From the NCBI GenBank assembly GCA_017962105.1, contig JAGCVY010000013.1, forward strand, positions 1-56,702: a DNA stretch of 56,702 nucleotides, written 5' to 3'. Origin of the DNA: Lachnospiraceae bacterium (GTDB lineage: Bacteria > Bacillota > Clostridia > Lachnospirales > Lachnospiraceae). Below the pieces are notes generated by a model. The model did no database searches and was not told the DNA's origin. It worked only from the letters and a program-made list of their open reading frames with translations. Of this stretch, positions 24,562 to 32,351 are shown piece after piece. A program made the translations under genes and the position numbers. Position 1 is the first letter of the stretch. Every line of letters starts with the position of its first letter.

Positions 24562-25407
24562 ATGGAAAAAAGGATGACTGAACAAAAGCTCAACAAACTG
24601 CTAAAGACAACAAACCTGTATAAAGAGGCCAACAGACGCTATCATGAACTGATGAAACTTAAAGAAGATCGAGAACAATCTCTATCCAAAGCTCCATCAG
24701 GCAAAATACACATTGTTAAATTAGGTAAAAAAGTACAATACTATCTTCGAAACCAAAGTTCAGAAAAAGGCGGTACATATATATCAAAAAAAGAAACCGA
24801 AAAGATAAAAACCTATGTTCAAAAAGCATATGATGAAAAGATTCTAAAAGAAATCAACAAAGAGCTCCAAACCCTTAGGCATCTGGCAAAAAAGCCCGAG
24901 GGTTCAACCAACAGGATTCGTCAAACCTATTCCAACAACCCAGCCGAAATAAAGGCCATAATAAATCCTATAGATGTTTCCGATGAAGATTACATCGCGA
25001 ATTGGATTGATACGCCTTACGAAGGGAAAGAACTATCGGATCAATTACCTTTTTATGAGACGAAAAGGAAGGAACGTGTTCGTTCTAAATCCGAGTTGAA
25101 CATAGCTAACATTCTGGAAGCATATGGCATTCCGTATAAATACGAATGTCCCTTAACATTGTCAAGCGGAAAATTAATCTATCCGGATTTTACAGTTCTT
25201 AACGTGCGCGAGCGAAAGGTATACTATTGGGAACACCGTGGGATGATGGATGATCGGGAGTATGCAAACCAAGCAGTGTTCAAAATGAAGCAATTAAGAA
25301 AAAGCGGCATTTGTCTTGGTGACAATCTGATTATAACGGAGGAAACTTCAGCAAATCCCCTAGGTACCGACGAAATTAAATGTGTGATAAAACAACTACT
25401 GTTATAG
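24562..25407 (+). CDS. AT-rich gene with PD-(D/E)xK-nuclease-like C-terminus
   Basis: The 281-residue product is of no recognised named family. Residues 1-110 are a lysine-rich, probably coiled-coil, DNA-binding type segment. The C-terminal ~110 residues read SKSELNIANILEAYGIPYKY, then LIYPDFTV, then YYWEHRGMMDD. E178, D209 and E224 are spaced as in a PD-(D/E)xK endonuclease core (helix Glu, P-D, E-x-x). GC content and codon use (many AAA, AAT, ATA) are clearly lower than in neighbouring genes, which suggests transfer. GGAGG precedes the ATG. The hairpin array ends only 42 bp upstream. The gene converges on the metallophosphoesterase gene (4-bp gap). Confidence 0.65.
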   Translation: MEKRMTEQKLNKLLKTTNLYKEANRRYHELMKLKEDREQSLSKAPSGKIHIVKLGKKVQYYLRNQSSEKGGTYISKKETEKIKTYVQKAYDEKILKEINKELQTLRHLAKKPEGSTNRIRQTYSNNPAEIKAIINPIDVSDEDYIANWIDTPYEGKELSDQLPFYETKRKERVRSKSELNIANILEAYGIPYKYECPLTLSSGKLIYPDFTVLNVRERKVYYWEHRGMMDDREYANQAVFKMKQLRKSGICLGDNLIITEETSANPLGTDEIKCVIKQLLL

Positions 25408-25411
25408 GCAT

Positions 25412-26170
25412 TCAAACAACCCTCACCAGCTGCTCATACAAAAGCAGTTCCTTATCGAACACATTGCGGTTGTCGTGGTAGTGACCGAAGAACCACTTTT
25501 TGTAGGAGACGGTATTCTTGATCTGCTCCAGGTAGGTTGTGGCGGCGTCCGGCTTGTAGAACGAACCGCCGAGAAATGCCTGTGTCGAGGAGGAGCAGCA
25601 GTGTGTCACGATAAAGTCGACGGAGTTGTTGTGGGCGGTCAGATTCCGAAGGCCCTCCTCCATCTCCTCCGCAGAAGGCATCTCCTCCTTCCACCATGAC
25701 ACGTGGTTGATACGAAACGGCAGCGTCCCCTGCATCGCGATCCGAAGGTTCACCTTGTAGTCCGGATCATCCGGTTCCAGGATGCCGCCGTCGATATCGT
25801 GGCTTGCGGCACCGCCGAAGGCGAAGAAGGTTTTGCCCTGCAGGGTAAACACCTGCCCACGCATCAGATGCAGGACGCTTCCACGGATCTCGTGGACTTT
25901 TCCGCCGTTCCATTCCTTCACGGGATATGTGGCAAGACGCTCGTGGTTTTCATGGTTTCCGTCGATAAAAAGAGTGGTGAACGGGCGGGAATCAAACCAG
26001 TCGAGCCACCATTTTTCGGCCTTGCTCTCACCGCCTGTCTCCCAGATTCCGCCGAAGTCGCCGCAGATGATGAGATAATCTTTCTTCGTCATCTGCTTCT
26101 GCTCCGGAAAAGCCTCCGTGTTGAAGCGGCTTTTGAAATCTCCGTGGGTGTCACCTGTTACAAAGATCAC
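25412..26170 (-). CDS. Calcineurin-like metallophosphoesterase
   Basis: The 252-residue product has all five metallophosphoesterase motifs: GDTHGD, GDFGG, GNHEN, the lone histidine in IVTHCCS, and FGHYHD at the end. It hydrolyses phosphomonoesters or diesters with a di-metal site; the substrate is unknown. The start is a GTG at 26170 preceded by GGAGG. It lies 39 bp downstream of a small membrane protein gene on the same strand, with which it may be co-expressed. Confidence 0.88.
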   Translation of the reverse strand: MIFVTGDTHGDFKSRFNTEAFPEQKQMTKKDYLIICGDFGGIWETGGESKAEKWWLDWFDSRPFTTLFIDGNHENHERLATYPVKEWNGGKVHEIRGSVLHLMRGQVFTLQGKTFFAFGGAASHDIDGGILEPDDPDYKVNLRIAMQGTLPFRINHVSWWKEEMPSAEEMEEGLRNLTAHNNSVDFIVTHCCSSSTQAFLGGSFYKPDAATTYLEQIKNTVSYKKWFFGHYHDNRNVFDKELLLYEQLVRVV

Positions 26171-26209
26171 GGTGGTTTCCTCCTTCCCTTTCCGGCCGGA
26201 ATCCCGGTC

Positions 26210-26866
26210 TTATTTTTCGATGACCTTCGCCCCGACGCAGCGGCTTTTAATGTAATCCCACACAAACTCAAAGTCGTCGCGCTCGCAGTAGATCCGGTCG
26301 TGGCTTAACGGGGCGTCAAGCCTTGTGAGGCCTTTTTTCCATATGCCGGTGACTTTCTTCGTGCCTTCGAAGGTGGAATACATCGAAGTCCTTCTAGCGG
26401 AGGAAAGGCCCATTCCGGTTGTCGTCAGGTTGCCGGACAGCGCCCCAGCGAGGGTCAGGATATCCGCGAGAAGCTCCGCTTTCCGCGCCTGCTTCATCTG
26501 CTGTTCCTGCAAAATCCCCTTGTCATCCATGGTGTAGACAACGCAGTAGGTGCCGCCCATGATCGCCGCGTAAACCAGATAGCCGATCACAGAAAGGGAA
26601 AGAAGGATCGCGCTCATGATCCCGACCATCTTCAGAACCCCGAGATAGTCGCGGCTTCCGAACAGCTCCACGAGAAGGAAAATGACTGCACCCGCCCCGA
26701 TAATCCCTCCAAAAATCTTCAGGATCGTGCCGAGCACCCAGAAATCCTTCAGAAGCTTCATCTCGTAGACCCAGCGGTATTTGCCGTCCGTGCAGAGCAC
26801 GACGTTCCTGCTTACAAACGGATTTTCAACGCCCGATGCGGCCGTGTTTTCACTCTTGTCCTTCAT
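26210..26866 (-). CDS. Membrane protein with two transmembrane helices
   Basis: The 218-residue product is not recognised. Two hydrophobic segments are clear (LGTILKIFGGIIGAGAVIFL and IMSAILLSLSVIGYLVYAAI). They are separated by a short loop and flanked by a soluble N-terminus and a ~100-residue C-terminus with AELLADILTLAGALSGNLTT. The C-terminal part (TGIWKKGLTRLDAPLSHDRI, FEFVWDYIKSR) resembles the PH-like half of bacterial membrane proteins, but this is weak. It precedes the phosphoesterase gene. Confidence 0.65.
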   Translation of the reverse strand: MKDKSENTAASGVENPFVSRNVVLCTDGKYRWVYEMKLLKDFWVLGTILKIFGGIIGAGAVIFLLVELFGSRDYLGVLKMVGIMSAILLSLSVIGYLVYAAIMGGTYCVVYTMDDKGILQEQQMKQARKAELLADILTLAGALSGNLTTTGMGLSSARRTSMYSTFEGTKKVTGIWKKGLTRLDAPLSHDRIYCERDDFEFVWDYIKSRCVGAKVIEK

Positions 26867-26954
26867 GGCTGTTCACCTCCTGCCCTGCGATGGTTTTCCT
26901 GCACCGATGTGCGGCGGTTTATTTGTTTTATCGTACCATAGGAACAGTGGAAAG

Positions 26955-27004
26955 TAAACACAAAAGAGGGCGCTCCGCCGAATCGAAACGCCCGTTTCGA
27001 TTGT
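26955..27004 (-). terminator. Terminator of the XRE gene
   Basis: On the minus strand GGGCG...CGCCC (26993 to 26968) is followed by TCTTTTGTGTTT. A second perfect stem, AATCGAAAC/GTTTCGATT (26981-27002), overlaps it, so two exclusive folds are possible. Confidence 0.6.
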
Positions 27005-28035
27005 CAAAGGATGTAGATCTGCTCGCGGAATTCTTTCTCAACCGACTTGTATTCCTCGTCGGAGAAGAGCTTTCTGGCGCGGGCTTCCGCGAGGAAGTCC
27101 TCGCAGACTTTCTTCGCTTCGTCGGTCTTTCCGAAACGCCCGTAGGCGCTCATCTTGCTGAAGTTGAATTTCTTGAGGAGCCACGGGAACACCTCGTAGT
27201 CCGTGAACTCCGGTTTGCTGTTGTAGGCGGAAAGAACGGCCTCGCACCAGTTGCAGAGGCCGATGGCCTCCTCCAGGGTTCCGTTGTAGCAGTAGTACGT
27301 GGTCATGGTCTGGATCTGCTGTGCAAGCACGTCGAACAGGCGGCGGTTGAATTCCGCGACGCTGTCCTTCACGGTCTCGAAGCCCTTCTCGAAGAACACC
27401 ACCGACTGGTTGATCTCCTCGCGGATGGTGTGTCCCTCCAACGCCGGAAGAACATTCACATGCTCTCTTGCGTTGTCGAAGTCCTTGCGGTGGATGTAAA
27501 TCCATGCAAGCGCGTAGTGCGCCTTGTTGATCTTCTTCGTGTCATTGCAGTAGCGGATGACGTTTAAGCCCTTGCGAACACCGTCGTCAAGGATGCTCTC
27601 CGCACGCTTCGGATCGTCCGCAAGAAGTCCCTGCATGTCGATGTAATAGCTCAGGCTTGCGACCCGCTGCACATACTTCAAAACAATATCGAAGTTCATG
27701 GGATTCTTGCCCACCTCGTCCGCGAGGTACTCGCAGACCCGCAGTGCGCTCTGCGCCGGGTCGGCCACATCCAGATCGTACTCCCGGACCCCTTCCAAAA
27801 CCTTCTCGGTAATCCGGTCATCCCCGCTTCTCTGCTGGTACCCGAGAAGCGCATCCGTGGTGATCCCCAACGTCTGAGCGATCGGCACGATCATAGAAAC
27901 ATCGGGAAGTCCCGCCTCGGACTCCCAGCGGCTGACCGCCTGAGGCGTCACGCCCAGCATCCCGGCCAATTCTTCCTGCGTATATCCTTTATTCTTTCTG
28001 AACAGTTTAATGTTAGCTCCCAAATGATTTTCCAT
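27004..28035 (-). CDS. XRE-type regulator with helical-repeat C-terminus
   Basis: The 343-residue product begins with a Cro/C1 helix-turn-helix (NIKLFRKNKGYTQEELAGML, then VTPQAVSRWESEAGLPD). The remaining ~260 residues are paired helices (KAHYALAWIYIHRKDFDNAR, LEEAIGLCNWCEAVLSAY), like the TPR sensor part of RRNPP-type regulators. Such proteins often bind peptides, but nothing here identifies a ligand. AGGAG precedes the ATG. A 10-bp palindrome TTCTGCAGAA (28092-28101) lies in its upstream region and is a possible operator. Confidence 0.82.
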   Translation of the reverse strand: MENHLGANIKLFRKNKGYTQEELAGMLGVTPQAVSRWESEAGLPDVSMIVPIAQTLGITTDALLGYQQRSGDDRITEKVLEGVREYDLDVADPAQSALRVCEYLADEVGKNPMNFDIVLKYVQRVASLSYYIDMQGLLADDPKRAESILDDGVRKGLNVIRYCNDTKKINKAHYALAWIYIHRKDFDNAREHVNVLPALEGHTIREEINQSVVFFEKGFETVKDSVAEFNRRLFDVLAQQIQTMTTYYCYNGTLEEAIGLCNWCEAVLSAYNSKPEFTDYEVFPWLLKKFNFSKMSAYGRFGKTDEAKKVCEDFLAEARARKLFSDEEYKSVEKEFREQIYIL

Positions 28036-28195
28036 AGTGATTCTCCTTATCGTCTGATGCCCCGGGTATACTCTTTCGGTTACGAAAAATGTTCTGCAGA
28101 ATCATTTTACGGCTTCAGTATACCGATTCGCGGAAAGAAAAGCAAACAATGGATGATTGAGAAAAATCCAAGCGGTGAAAAAGCCGAACATTTTC

Positions 28196-28224
28196 TTGTC
28201 AAAAAACGGTATTTACAGTAAACT
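28196..28224 (+). promoter_or_regulatory. Probable promoter of the ybjQ-like gene
   Basis: TTGTCA (28196-28201), 17-bp spacer, TAAACT (28219-28224). Just downstream a 21/22-bp sequence starting AATTCCGAAAAA is duplicated in tandem (28238-28258 and 28259-28280), reaching into the ribosome binding site. Confidence 0.45.
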
Positions 28225-28292
28225 GTCAGGAGGAAGCAATTCCGAAAAATGTGGAAGTAATTCCGAAAAAATGTGGAAGGAGAACTACTATT

Positions 28293-28616
28293 ATGATTCT
28301 TGTGAACACCGATTACATCACGGGCAAAAAGCTGAAAATGCTCGGCATCGTGCAGGGAAGCACCGTACAGTCCAAGCACATCGGCCGCGATATCGCTGCC
28401 GGCTTCAAGAGCCTTGTGGGCGGGGAGCTGAACGGCTACACCGAAATGATGGAGGATGCGCGGAAGTACGCTACGCACCGCATGATTGATCAGGCGGTCA
28501 ACATGGGCGCCGATGCCATCGTCAATGTCCGCTTCGCAACCTCTGCGATCATGCAGGGCGCTGCCGAGGTCATCGCCTACGGCACCGCTGTGAAGTTCAC
28601 CGGGGACGAAGAATAA
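28293..28616 (+). CDS. YbjQ / UPF0145 family protein
   Basis: The 107-residue product has the family signature throughout: TDYITGKKLKMLGIVQGSTV, then GGELNGYTEMMEDARKYATH, then MGADAIVNVRFATSAIMQGA with a closing EVIAYGTAVKF. YbjQ proteins form pentamers of a dodecin/HMA-like fold and are sometimes called heavy-metal-binding without firm proof. The start at 28293 has GGAG about 11 nt upstream; a longer ORF from 28251 runs through the tandem duplication and is less likely. Confidence 0.9.
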   Translation: MILVNTDYITGKKLKMLGIVQGSTVQSKHIGRDIAAGFKSLVGGELNGYTEMMEDARKYATHRMIDQAVNMGADAIVNVRFATSAIMQGAAEVIAYGTAVKFTGDEE

Positions 28617-28643
28617 AGCCCCCGGGACCGATCGAAATTTGTT

Positions 28644-28671
28644 CCGACATTTTCCGATCTTGGATCGTTAT
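28644..28671 (+). promoter_or_regulatory. ECF-type promoter of sigma factor 1
   Basis: CCGACATTTTCCG (from 28644) and ATCGTTAT (28664-28671), with 20 bp between the two 5' ends. The same two boxes with the same spacing occur at 32205-32232 before the lipoprotein operon. The layout is that of an autoregulated ECF promoter. The -35 part also contains one copy of the dispersed CATTTTCCG motif. Confidence 0.65.
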
Positions 28672-28690
28672 GTGAGTGAAGGAGATAGTT

Positions 28691-29194
28691 ATGTCGAAAG
28701 CTGCATCGCGTACGGATGCGGATTTCGAAGCGTTCTATGAACGGCATTGGAAATATGTATACCGCCTGTGCTACACCTACATGCAGTCCGAGGCTGACGC
28801 CGAGGACTGCACGGAGGATGTGTTTGTGAAGGTGCTGACCGGCGATTTTTCGTTTGCGGATGAGACGCACGAACGCAAATGGCTTACCGTCACGGCGATC
28901 AATCTGTGCAAGGACCGTCTGAAGAGCTACGGGCGGCGCAACGTCGACTCTCTCGATGTCGAGGACGCGCCCAAGATCGCTGCGCCGGTGCAGGAGGACT
29001 ATTCCTACGTTCGGGAGGCCGTGATGGCTCTTCCGCCGAAACTGAAGGATGTCATCTGGCTCTACTATTTCGACGGTTACTCAACCGACGAGATTGCCGC
29101 GGTGCTCGGCCGTCCGCCGTCCACCGTGCGAAACCAGATGCGGGACGCGCGAAATCTGCTCAGGGAAACTCTCGGGGAAACGTTCCTGCTCTAG
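28691..29194 (+). CDS. ECF RNA polymerase sigma factor 1
   Basis: The 167-residue product has region 2 (FEAFYERHWKYVYRLCYTYM, then AEDCTEDVFVKVL) and region 4 (LPPKLKDVIWLYYFDGYSTD, then EIAAVLGRPPSTVRNQMRDA). This is the normal size of ECF sigma factors. The start at 28691 is preceded by AAGGAGATAG. The next gene has a single transmembrane helix and looks like its anti-sigma factor. A candidate self-recognised promoter lies directly upstream, and a matching one precedes the DUF4358/MBOAT/DHHW operon. Confidence 0.92.
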   Translation: MSKAASRTDADFEAFYERHWKYVYRLCYTYMQSEADAEDCTEDVFVKVLTGDFSFADETHERKWLTVTAINLCKDRLKSYGRRNVDSLDVEDAPKIAAPVQEDYSYVREAVMALPPKLKDVIWLYYFDGYSTDEIAAVLGRPPSTVRNQMRDARNLLRETLGETFLL

Positions 29195-29264
29195 ACAACG
29201 GATCGCAGAACGTTTTGTGCCTGAAACGGACCCTGTCGCTTAGTAATTATGGGAGTAACTGACC

Positions 29265-30041
29265 GTGAACGAAACTGAGAACAATCGAATCCGGGAATCG
29301 CTGGAACAGATCGAACCGGCCGCGGACGCGAAGGAGCGCATGCTTGCAAACATTCGCCGCAAGGCCGCGGAACAATCCTCGGAAAATGCAGCCGCGCCCG
29401 GCTCGGGTAACCTTCCCGAAGCAAAGCCGGCCGTCGTCATCACCGAAGATTTCCGCGATACCGCAGCGCGCAAGGCCTCCCCGACACGACGGCTCACTGC
29501 CGTACTTCGCTGGGCGGTACCTGCCGCGGCATGCCTGATCATCGCGATCGTCGGCGCCGTACATTTCTTCCCTCACAAGACCACTCCGACCACACCGGGA
29601 ACCGTCACCGTGACAACCGCGGGGACCGTCACTCCCAAAGGAGGCGTGATGTCCTACGGCCCCCTGACAACCTACTCCTCCGCTGAGGAGCTCGCGGCCG
29701 CTACCGGCATACGCATCGATGCTCCCGCAGGCGCAACCGATGTTACCTACGAATCCGCAGATACCGATTTTGCGCAGGTGGTCTTCACCTACGGCGAACG
29801 GGAGTACACTCTTCGCGCCTCGACATCCTCCGGAGATTTCTCCGGACTGTACGGGGAGGAAAGCGAGCCGCGGAAACTCACCGGCGCGGACGACGCCGTA
29901 CTCACCCGCGTTCAGGACGAGGGAACCGATTTCTTCAAACTCGTCTGGAATGCCGGCAGTATCAAATCCATACTCACCGGCCCCAGCGATACGCCTGACA
30001 TTGAGATTGCCGAAGTATACAACAGACTGAAGATGAAATAA
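29265..30041 (+). CDS. Membrane-anchored anti-sigma factor-like protein
   Basis: The 258-residue product has a cytoplasmic N-terminus of about 80 residues (IRESLEQIEPAADAKERMLA) and one transmembrane helix (AVPAAACLIIAIVGAVHFFP). A Thr/Pro-rich linker and an extracytoplasmic beta-rich domain of the DUF4367 kind follow (SAEELAAATGIRIDAPAGAT to the end). It begins with GTG, with GGGAG 10 nt before it, 70 bp after the sigma gene. The position and topology make it the likely partner of sigma factor 1. The signal it senses is unknown. Confidence 0.72.
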   Translation: MNETENNRIRESLEQIEPAADAKERMLANIRRKAAEQSSENAAAPGSGNLPEAKPAVVITEDFRDTAARKASPTRRLTAVLRWAVPAAACLIIAIVGAVHFFPHKTTPTTPGTVTVTTAGTVTPKGGVMSYGPLTTYSSAEELAAATGIRIDAPAGATDVTYESADTDFAQVVFTYGEREYTLRASTSSGDFSGLYGEESEPRKLTGADDAVLTRVQDEGTDFFKLVWNAGSIKSILTGPSDTPDIEIAEVYNRLKMK

Positions 30042-30058
30042 GAACTTGAAATTTAAAG

Positions 30059-30087
30059 TGAGACTTTTCCGTGTTTCATCCGTCTAA
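30059..30087 (+). promoter_or_regulatory. ECF-type promoter of sigma factor 2
   Basis: TGAGAC (30059-30064), a 16-bp spacer, and CGTCTAA (30081-30087). This is close to the common ECF form TGAAAC-N16-CGTC and distinct from the sigma 1 element. The ribosome binding site of the sigma 2 gene is about 20 bp downstream. Confidence 0.65.
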
Positions 30088-30120
30088 GAGGTGAAAAGGC
30101 TGAAACAAGGAGGTTATCCC

Positions 30121-30678
30121 ATGGACAACGGTGCAAGTAGCTACCGCCGTTATCTGGAGGGCGATGACGAAGGGATCGCTGATATCGTCAGGGAGTACAA
30201 GGACGGCCTGATCCTGTATCTGAACGGGTACGTGGACAATCTGTACACCGCGGAGGATCTGACCGAGGATACATTTTTCAAGCTGATGACGAAGAAACCG
30301 GGATTTTCCGGGAGAAGCACCTTCAAGACATGGCTCTACACGATCGGGCGGAACATAGCGGTCGACTGGCTTCGCCGCGAATCAAAACAGACAGAACTCT
30401 CGCCGGAAGATATGGAACAGTATCAGAAGGACGAGAGTGATCTCGAGCACGCTTACATTCGGGATGAGCGGAAACGGGCGGTTCACAAGTCGCTCCGGAA
30501 GCTTGCGCCGGATTACCGGGCTGCGCTTTGGCTTGTCTATTTTGAGGATTTTTCGGGCAGAGAGGCTGCCGCCATACTGCGGAAAAATGACCGCCAGATG
30601 AAAAACCTTCTTTATCGCGCCAAACAATCCTTAAAGAGTGAGTTGGAAAAGGAGGGCTTTACTTATGAAGAGTTCTGA
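30121..30678 (+). CDS. ECF RNA polymerase sigma factor 2
   Basis: The 185-residue product has region 2 (YVDNLYTAEDLTEDTFFKLM) and the -10 recognition helix FSGRSTFKTWLYTIGRNIAV, then region 4 (LRKLAPDYRAALWLVYFEDF, REAAAILRKNDRQMKNLLYR). The acidic linker TELSPEDMEQYQKDESD is typical of Firmicute ECFs. AAGGAGG precedes the ATG at 30121; an upstream ATG at 30091 lies in the leader. The stop overlaps the serpin gene start by 14 nt, so the two proteins are made together, the usual arrangement of sigma and anti-sigma. Confidence 0.92.
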   Translation: MDNGASSYRRYLEGDDEGIADIVREYKDGLILYLNGYVDNLYTAEDLTEDTFFKLMTKKPGFSGRSTFKTWLYTIGRNIAVDWLRRESKQTELSPEDMEQYQKDESDLEHAYIRDERKRAVHKSLRKLAPDYRAALWLVYFEDFSGREAAAILRKNDRQMKNLLYRAKQSLKSELEKEGFTYEEF

Positions 30679-32140
30679 CGAAATGATCAATGATCTGTTC
30701 AAGCGAAGAGATCAATACACCGAGGATAAAAAGAGAAAACGCGTAGCGAGGATGAGGATCCTGATCCCCGTGTGCGCAACGTGCTGCGTGTTGCTGCTTG
30801 GCTTCGGCGTCTGGAAATCCGGGTTGCTTCGGAAGAATCCCGGAACGAACAATGGGGGCAATATGACCGGACAGACGACCGTTACTCCGGGCGAAACGAA
30901 CAATACACCCGCACCGACGGAAGCGAACAACACACCTACACCGACCGTTGCGAACAACACACCTACACCGACCGATATTCCGTTGGAATTGGATAAATCG
31001 CAGGAGCTGACTGCGAGTTCCTCAGGCGCAGCTCCGGAAACCAAGAAGATGGATGACACCATGCGGACGGCGTATGAGACATTTGCATACAAACTGTTCG
31101 CGCAGCTTCCCGAGGGCGAGTCGAGGAAGATGATATCCCCATTTTCCATATATGTGGCGCTCAGCATGCTGGCTGACGGCGCCAACGGAGACACTCTCGC
31201 GCAGCTCGATGAATTGCTCGGCCTGACGGCGGAGGAGCGCAATGCCTATCTGGCCGGATGGCTTCAGGATCTCGAAGGCAACACCTCGTTCACAAACGCG
31301 GATTCCGTCTGGATCAATGAGAAATTGAAGTCGAACGTGCCGAAAGACTTTTTGGACATCTGCGCGCAGTATTACAAGTCGGCAGTCTTCTCGACGCCGA
31401 TGGATGATTCCACCGTTGAGGACGTCAATGCCTGGGTGAAGGCCAAGACAAGAAACATGATCGATAAACTCATAGACGAGATATCGCCGGTTACCGCCAC
31501 GATCCTGATGAATGCGATCACGATGGATGCCAAGTGGGAGGAGGAATTTGACGAGAAGGAAACCCGCAAGTATGACTTCATGAAGGAGGATGACACGATT
31601 GAAGAGGTCGATATGATGTTCGGAGACCAGACCGGCGGGTATTTGATAAATGACCTCGCATACGGATTTATCAAGCAGTACAAGGGCGGAGAATTTTCGT
31701 ACATCGCGCTGATGCCGAAGAGGGAGTCCGAAATGAGCCTCGATCAATTCATTGCCTCGCTGTCACCGGAGAGCGTTCGTTCGTTAATTGATAATCAGTA
31801 TGACATTGAAATGCGCATTGGCATTCCGAAGTATGAGGCAGAGTACTCCATAGAACTCAGTGATGTGTTAAAACAGCTCGGTGTAACGGATGCATTTGAC
31901 GAAGGAAAAGCAAACCTTTCGCGGATGATTGAGAATTTTGATTACAACGTTTTCGTGGGCAAGGTGAACCATAAGACGTTTATCAGCATGGATGAGAAGG
32001 GAACCAAAGCGGCGGCGGTGACAGAGGTTGAAACCGAATGGAAAAGCGGTCCAGAGTGGGTTGCTCTTGATCACCCGTTCGTCTATATGATCGTGGATTC
32101 CACCGGACTTCCGATCTTCATCGGAACATTTGAGGGATGA
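30665..32140 (+). CDS. Membrane-anchored serpin with anti-sigma-like cytoplasmic tail
   Basis: The 491-residue product starts with a charged 30-residue cytoplasmic segment (MKSSDEMINDLFKRRDQYTE), like those of Firmicute anti-sigma factors. One transmembrane helix (32-50) and a linker with three NNTP(A/T)PT repeats (about 78-105) follow. A full serpin domain of ~360 residues fills the rest. Serpin marks are ISPFSIYVALSMLADGANGD, SVWINEKLK, MNAITMDAKWEEEFD, the hinge G446-T-K-A-A-A-V-T, and the end HPFVYMI...GLPIFIGTF. Counting from the hinge glycine as P15 puts the reactive bond at K460-S461, implying trypsin-like targets. GGAGGG precedes the ATG. The overlap with the ECF gene suggests a protease-sensing anti-sigma factor; that function is inference. 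Confidence 0.85.
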   Translation: MKSSDEMINDLFKRRDQYTEDKKRKRVARMRILIPVCATCCVLLLGFGVWKSGLLRKNPGTNNGGNMTGQTTVTPGETNNTPAPTEANNTPTPTVANNTPTPTDIPLELDKSQELTASSSGAAPETKKMDDTMRTAYETFAYKLFAQLPEGESRKMISPFSIYVALSMLADGANGDTLAQLDELLGLTAEERNAYLAGWLQDLEGNTSFTNADSVWINEKLKSNVPKDFLDICAQYYKSAVFSTPMDDSTVEDVNAWVKAKTRNMIDKLIDEISPVTATILMNAITMDAKWEEEFDEKETRKYDFMKEDDTIEEVDMMFGDQTGGYLINDLAYGFIKQYKGGEFSYIALMPKRESEMSLDQFIASLSPESVRSLIDNQYDIEMRIGIPKYEAEYSIELSDVLKQLGVTDAFDEGKANLSRMIENFDYNVFVGKVNHKTFISMDEKGTKAAAVTEVETEWKSGPEWVALDHPFVYMIVDSTGLPIFIGTFEG

Positions 32141-32156
32141 CAAAAATTTAAGGAAC

Positions 32157-32195
32157 AGAAGCAGAGGTTGCGGCCGCTTCTTTATTGTTTTTTTG
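32157..32195 (+). terminator. Terminator after the serpin gene
   Basis: AGAAGC...GCTTCT (32157-32162 / 32176-32181) with a 13-nt GC-rich loop, then TTATTGTTTTTTT. Confidence 0.6.
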
Positions 32196-32204
32196 AAGAT
32201 CCTG

Positions 32205-32232
32205 CCGACATTTTTCGTTTCCCAATCGTTAT
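32205..32232 (+). promoter_or_regulatory. ECF-type promoter matching that of sigma factor 1
   Basis: CCGACATTTTTCG (from 32205) and ATCGTTAT (32225-32232), with the same 20-bp offset as at 28644-28671. It is the only other copy noticed in the window and it faces the DUF4358 lipoprotein gene 120 bp downstream. Confidence 0.65.
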
Positions 32233-32351
32233 ATGTGCAGCGAGCCGGTTCTCCGGGCGGCGCAAACGCCGCTTCGCGCGGGCATTATCGCATTCACGCA
32301 TGCTCCGCACGAAACCGATTCTCTGAATAATCAATAACGAGGTAAATACCA

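Noticed and set aside
28238-28280. Short regulatory repeats or tiny ORFs (ATGTGGAAG) before ybjQ
   Set aside because: The tandem 21/22-bp copies look like a simple local duplication. The tiny frames end after a few codons or merge with the ybjQ start region.
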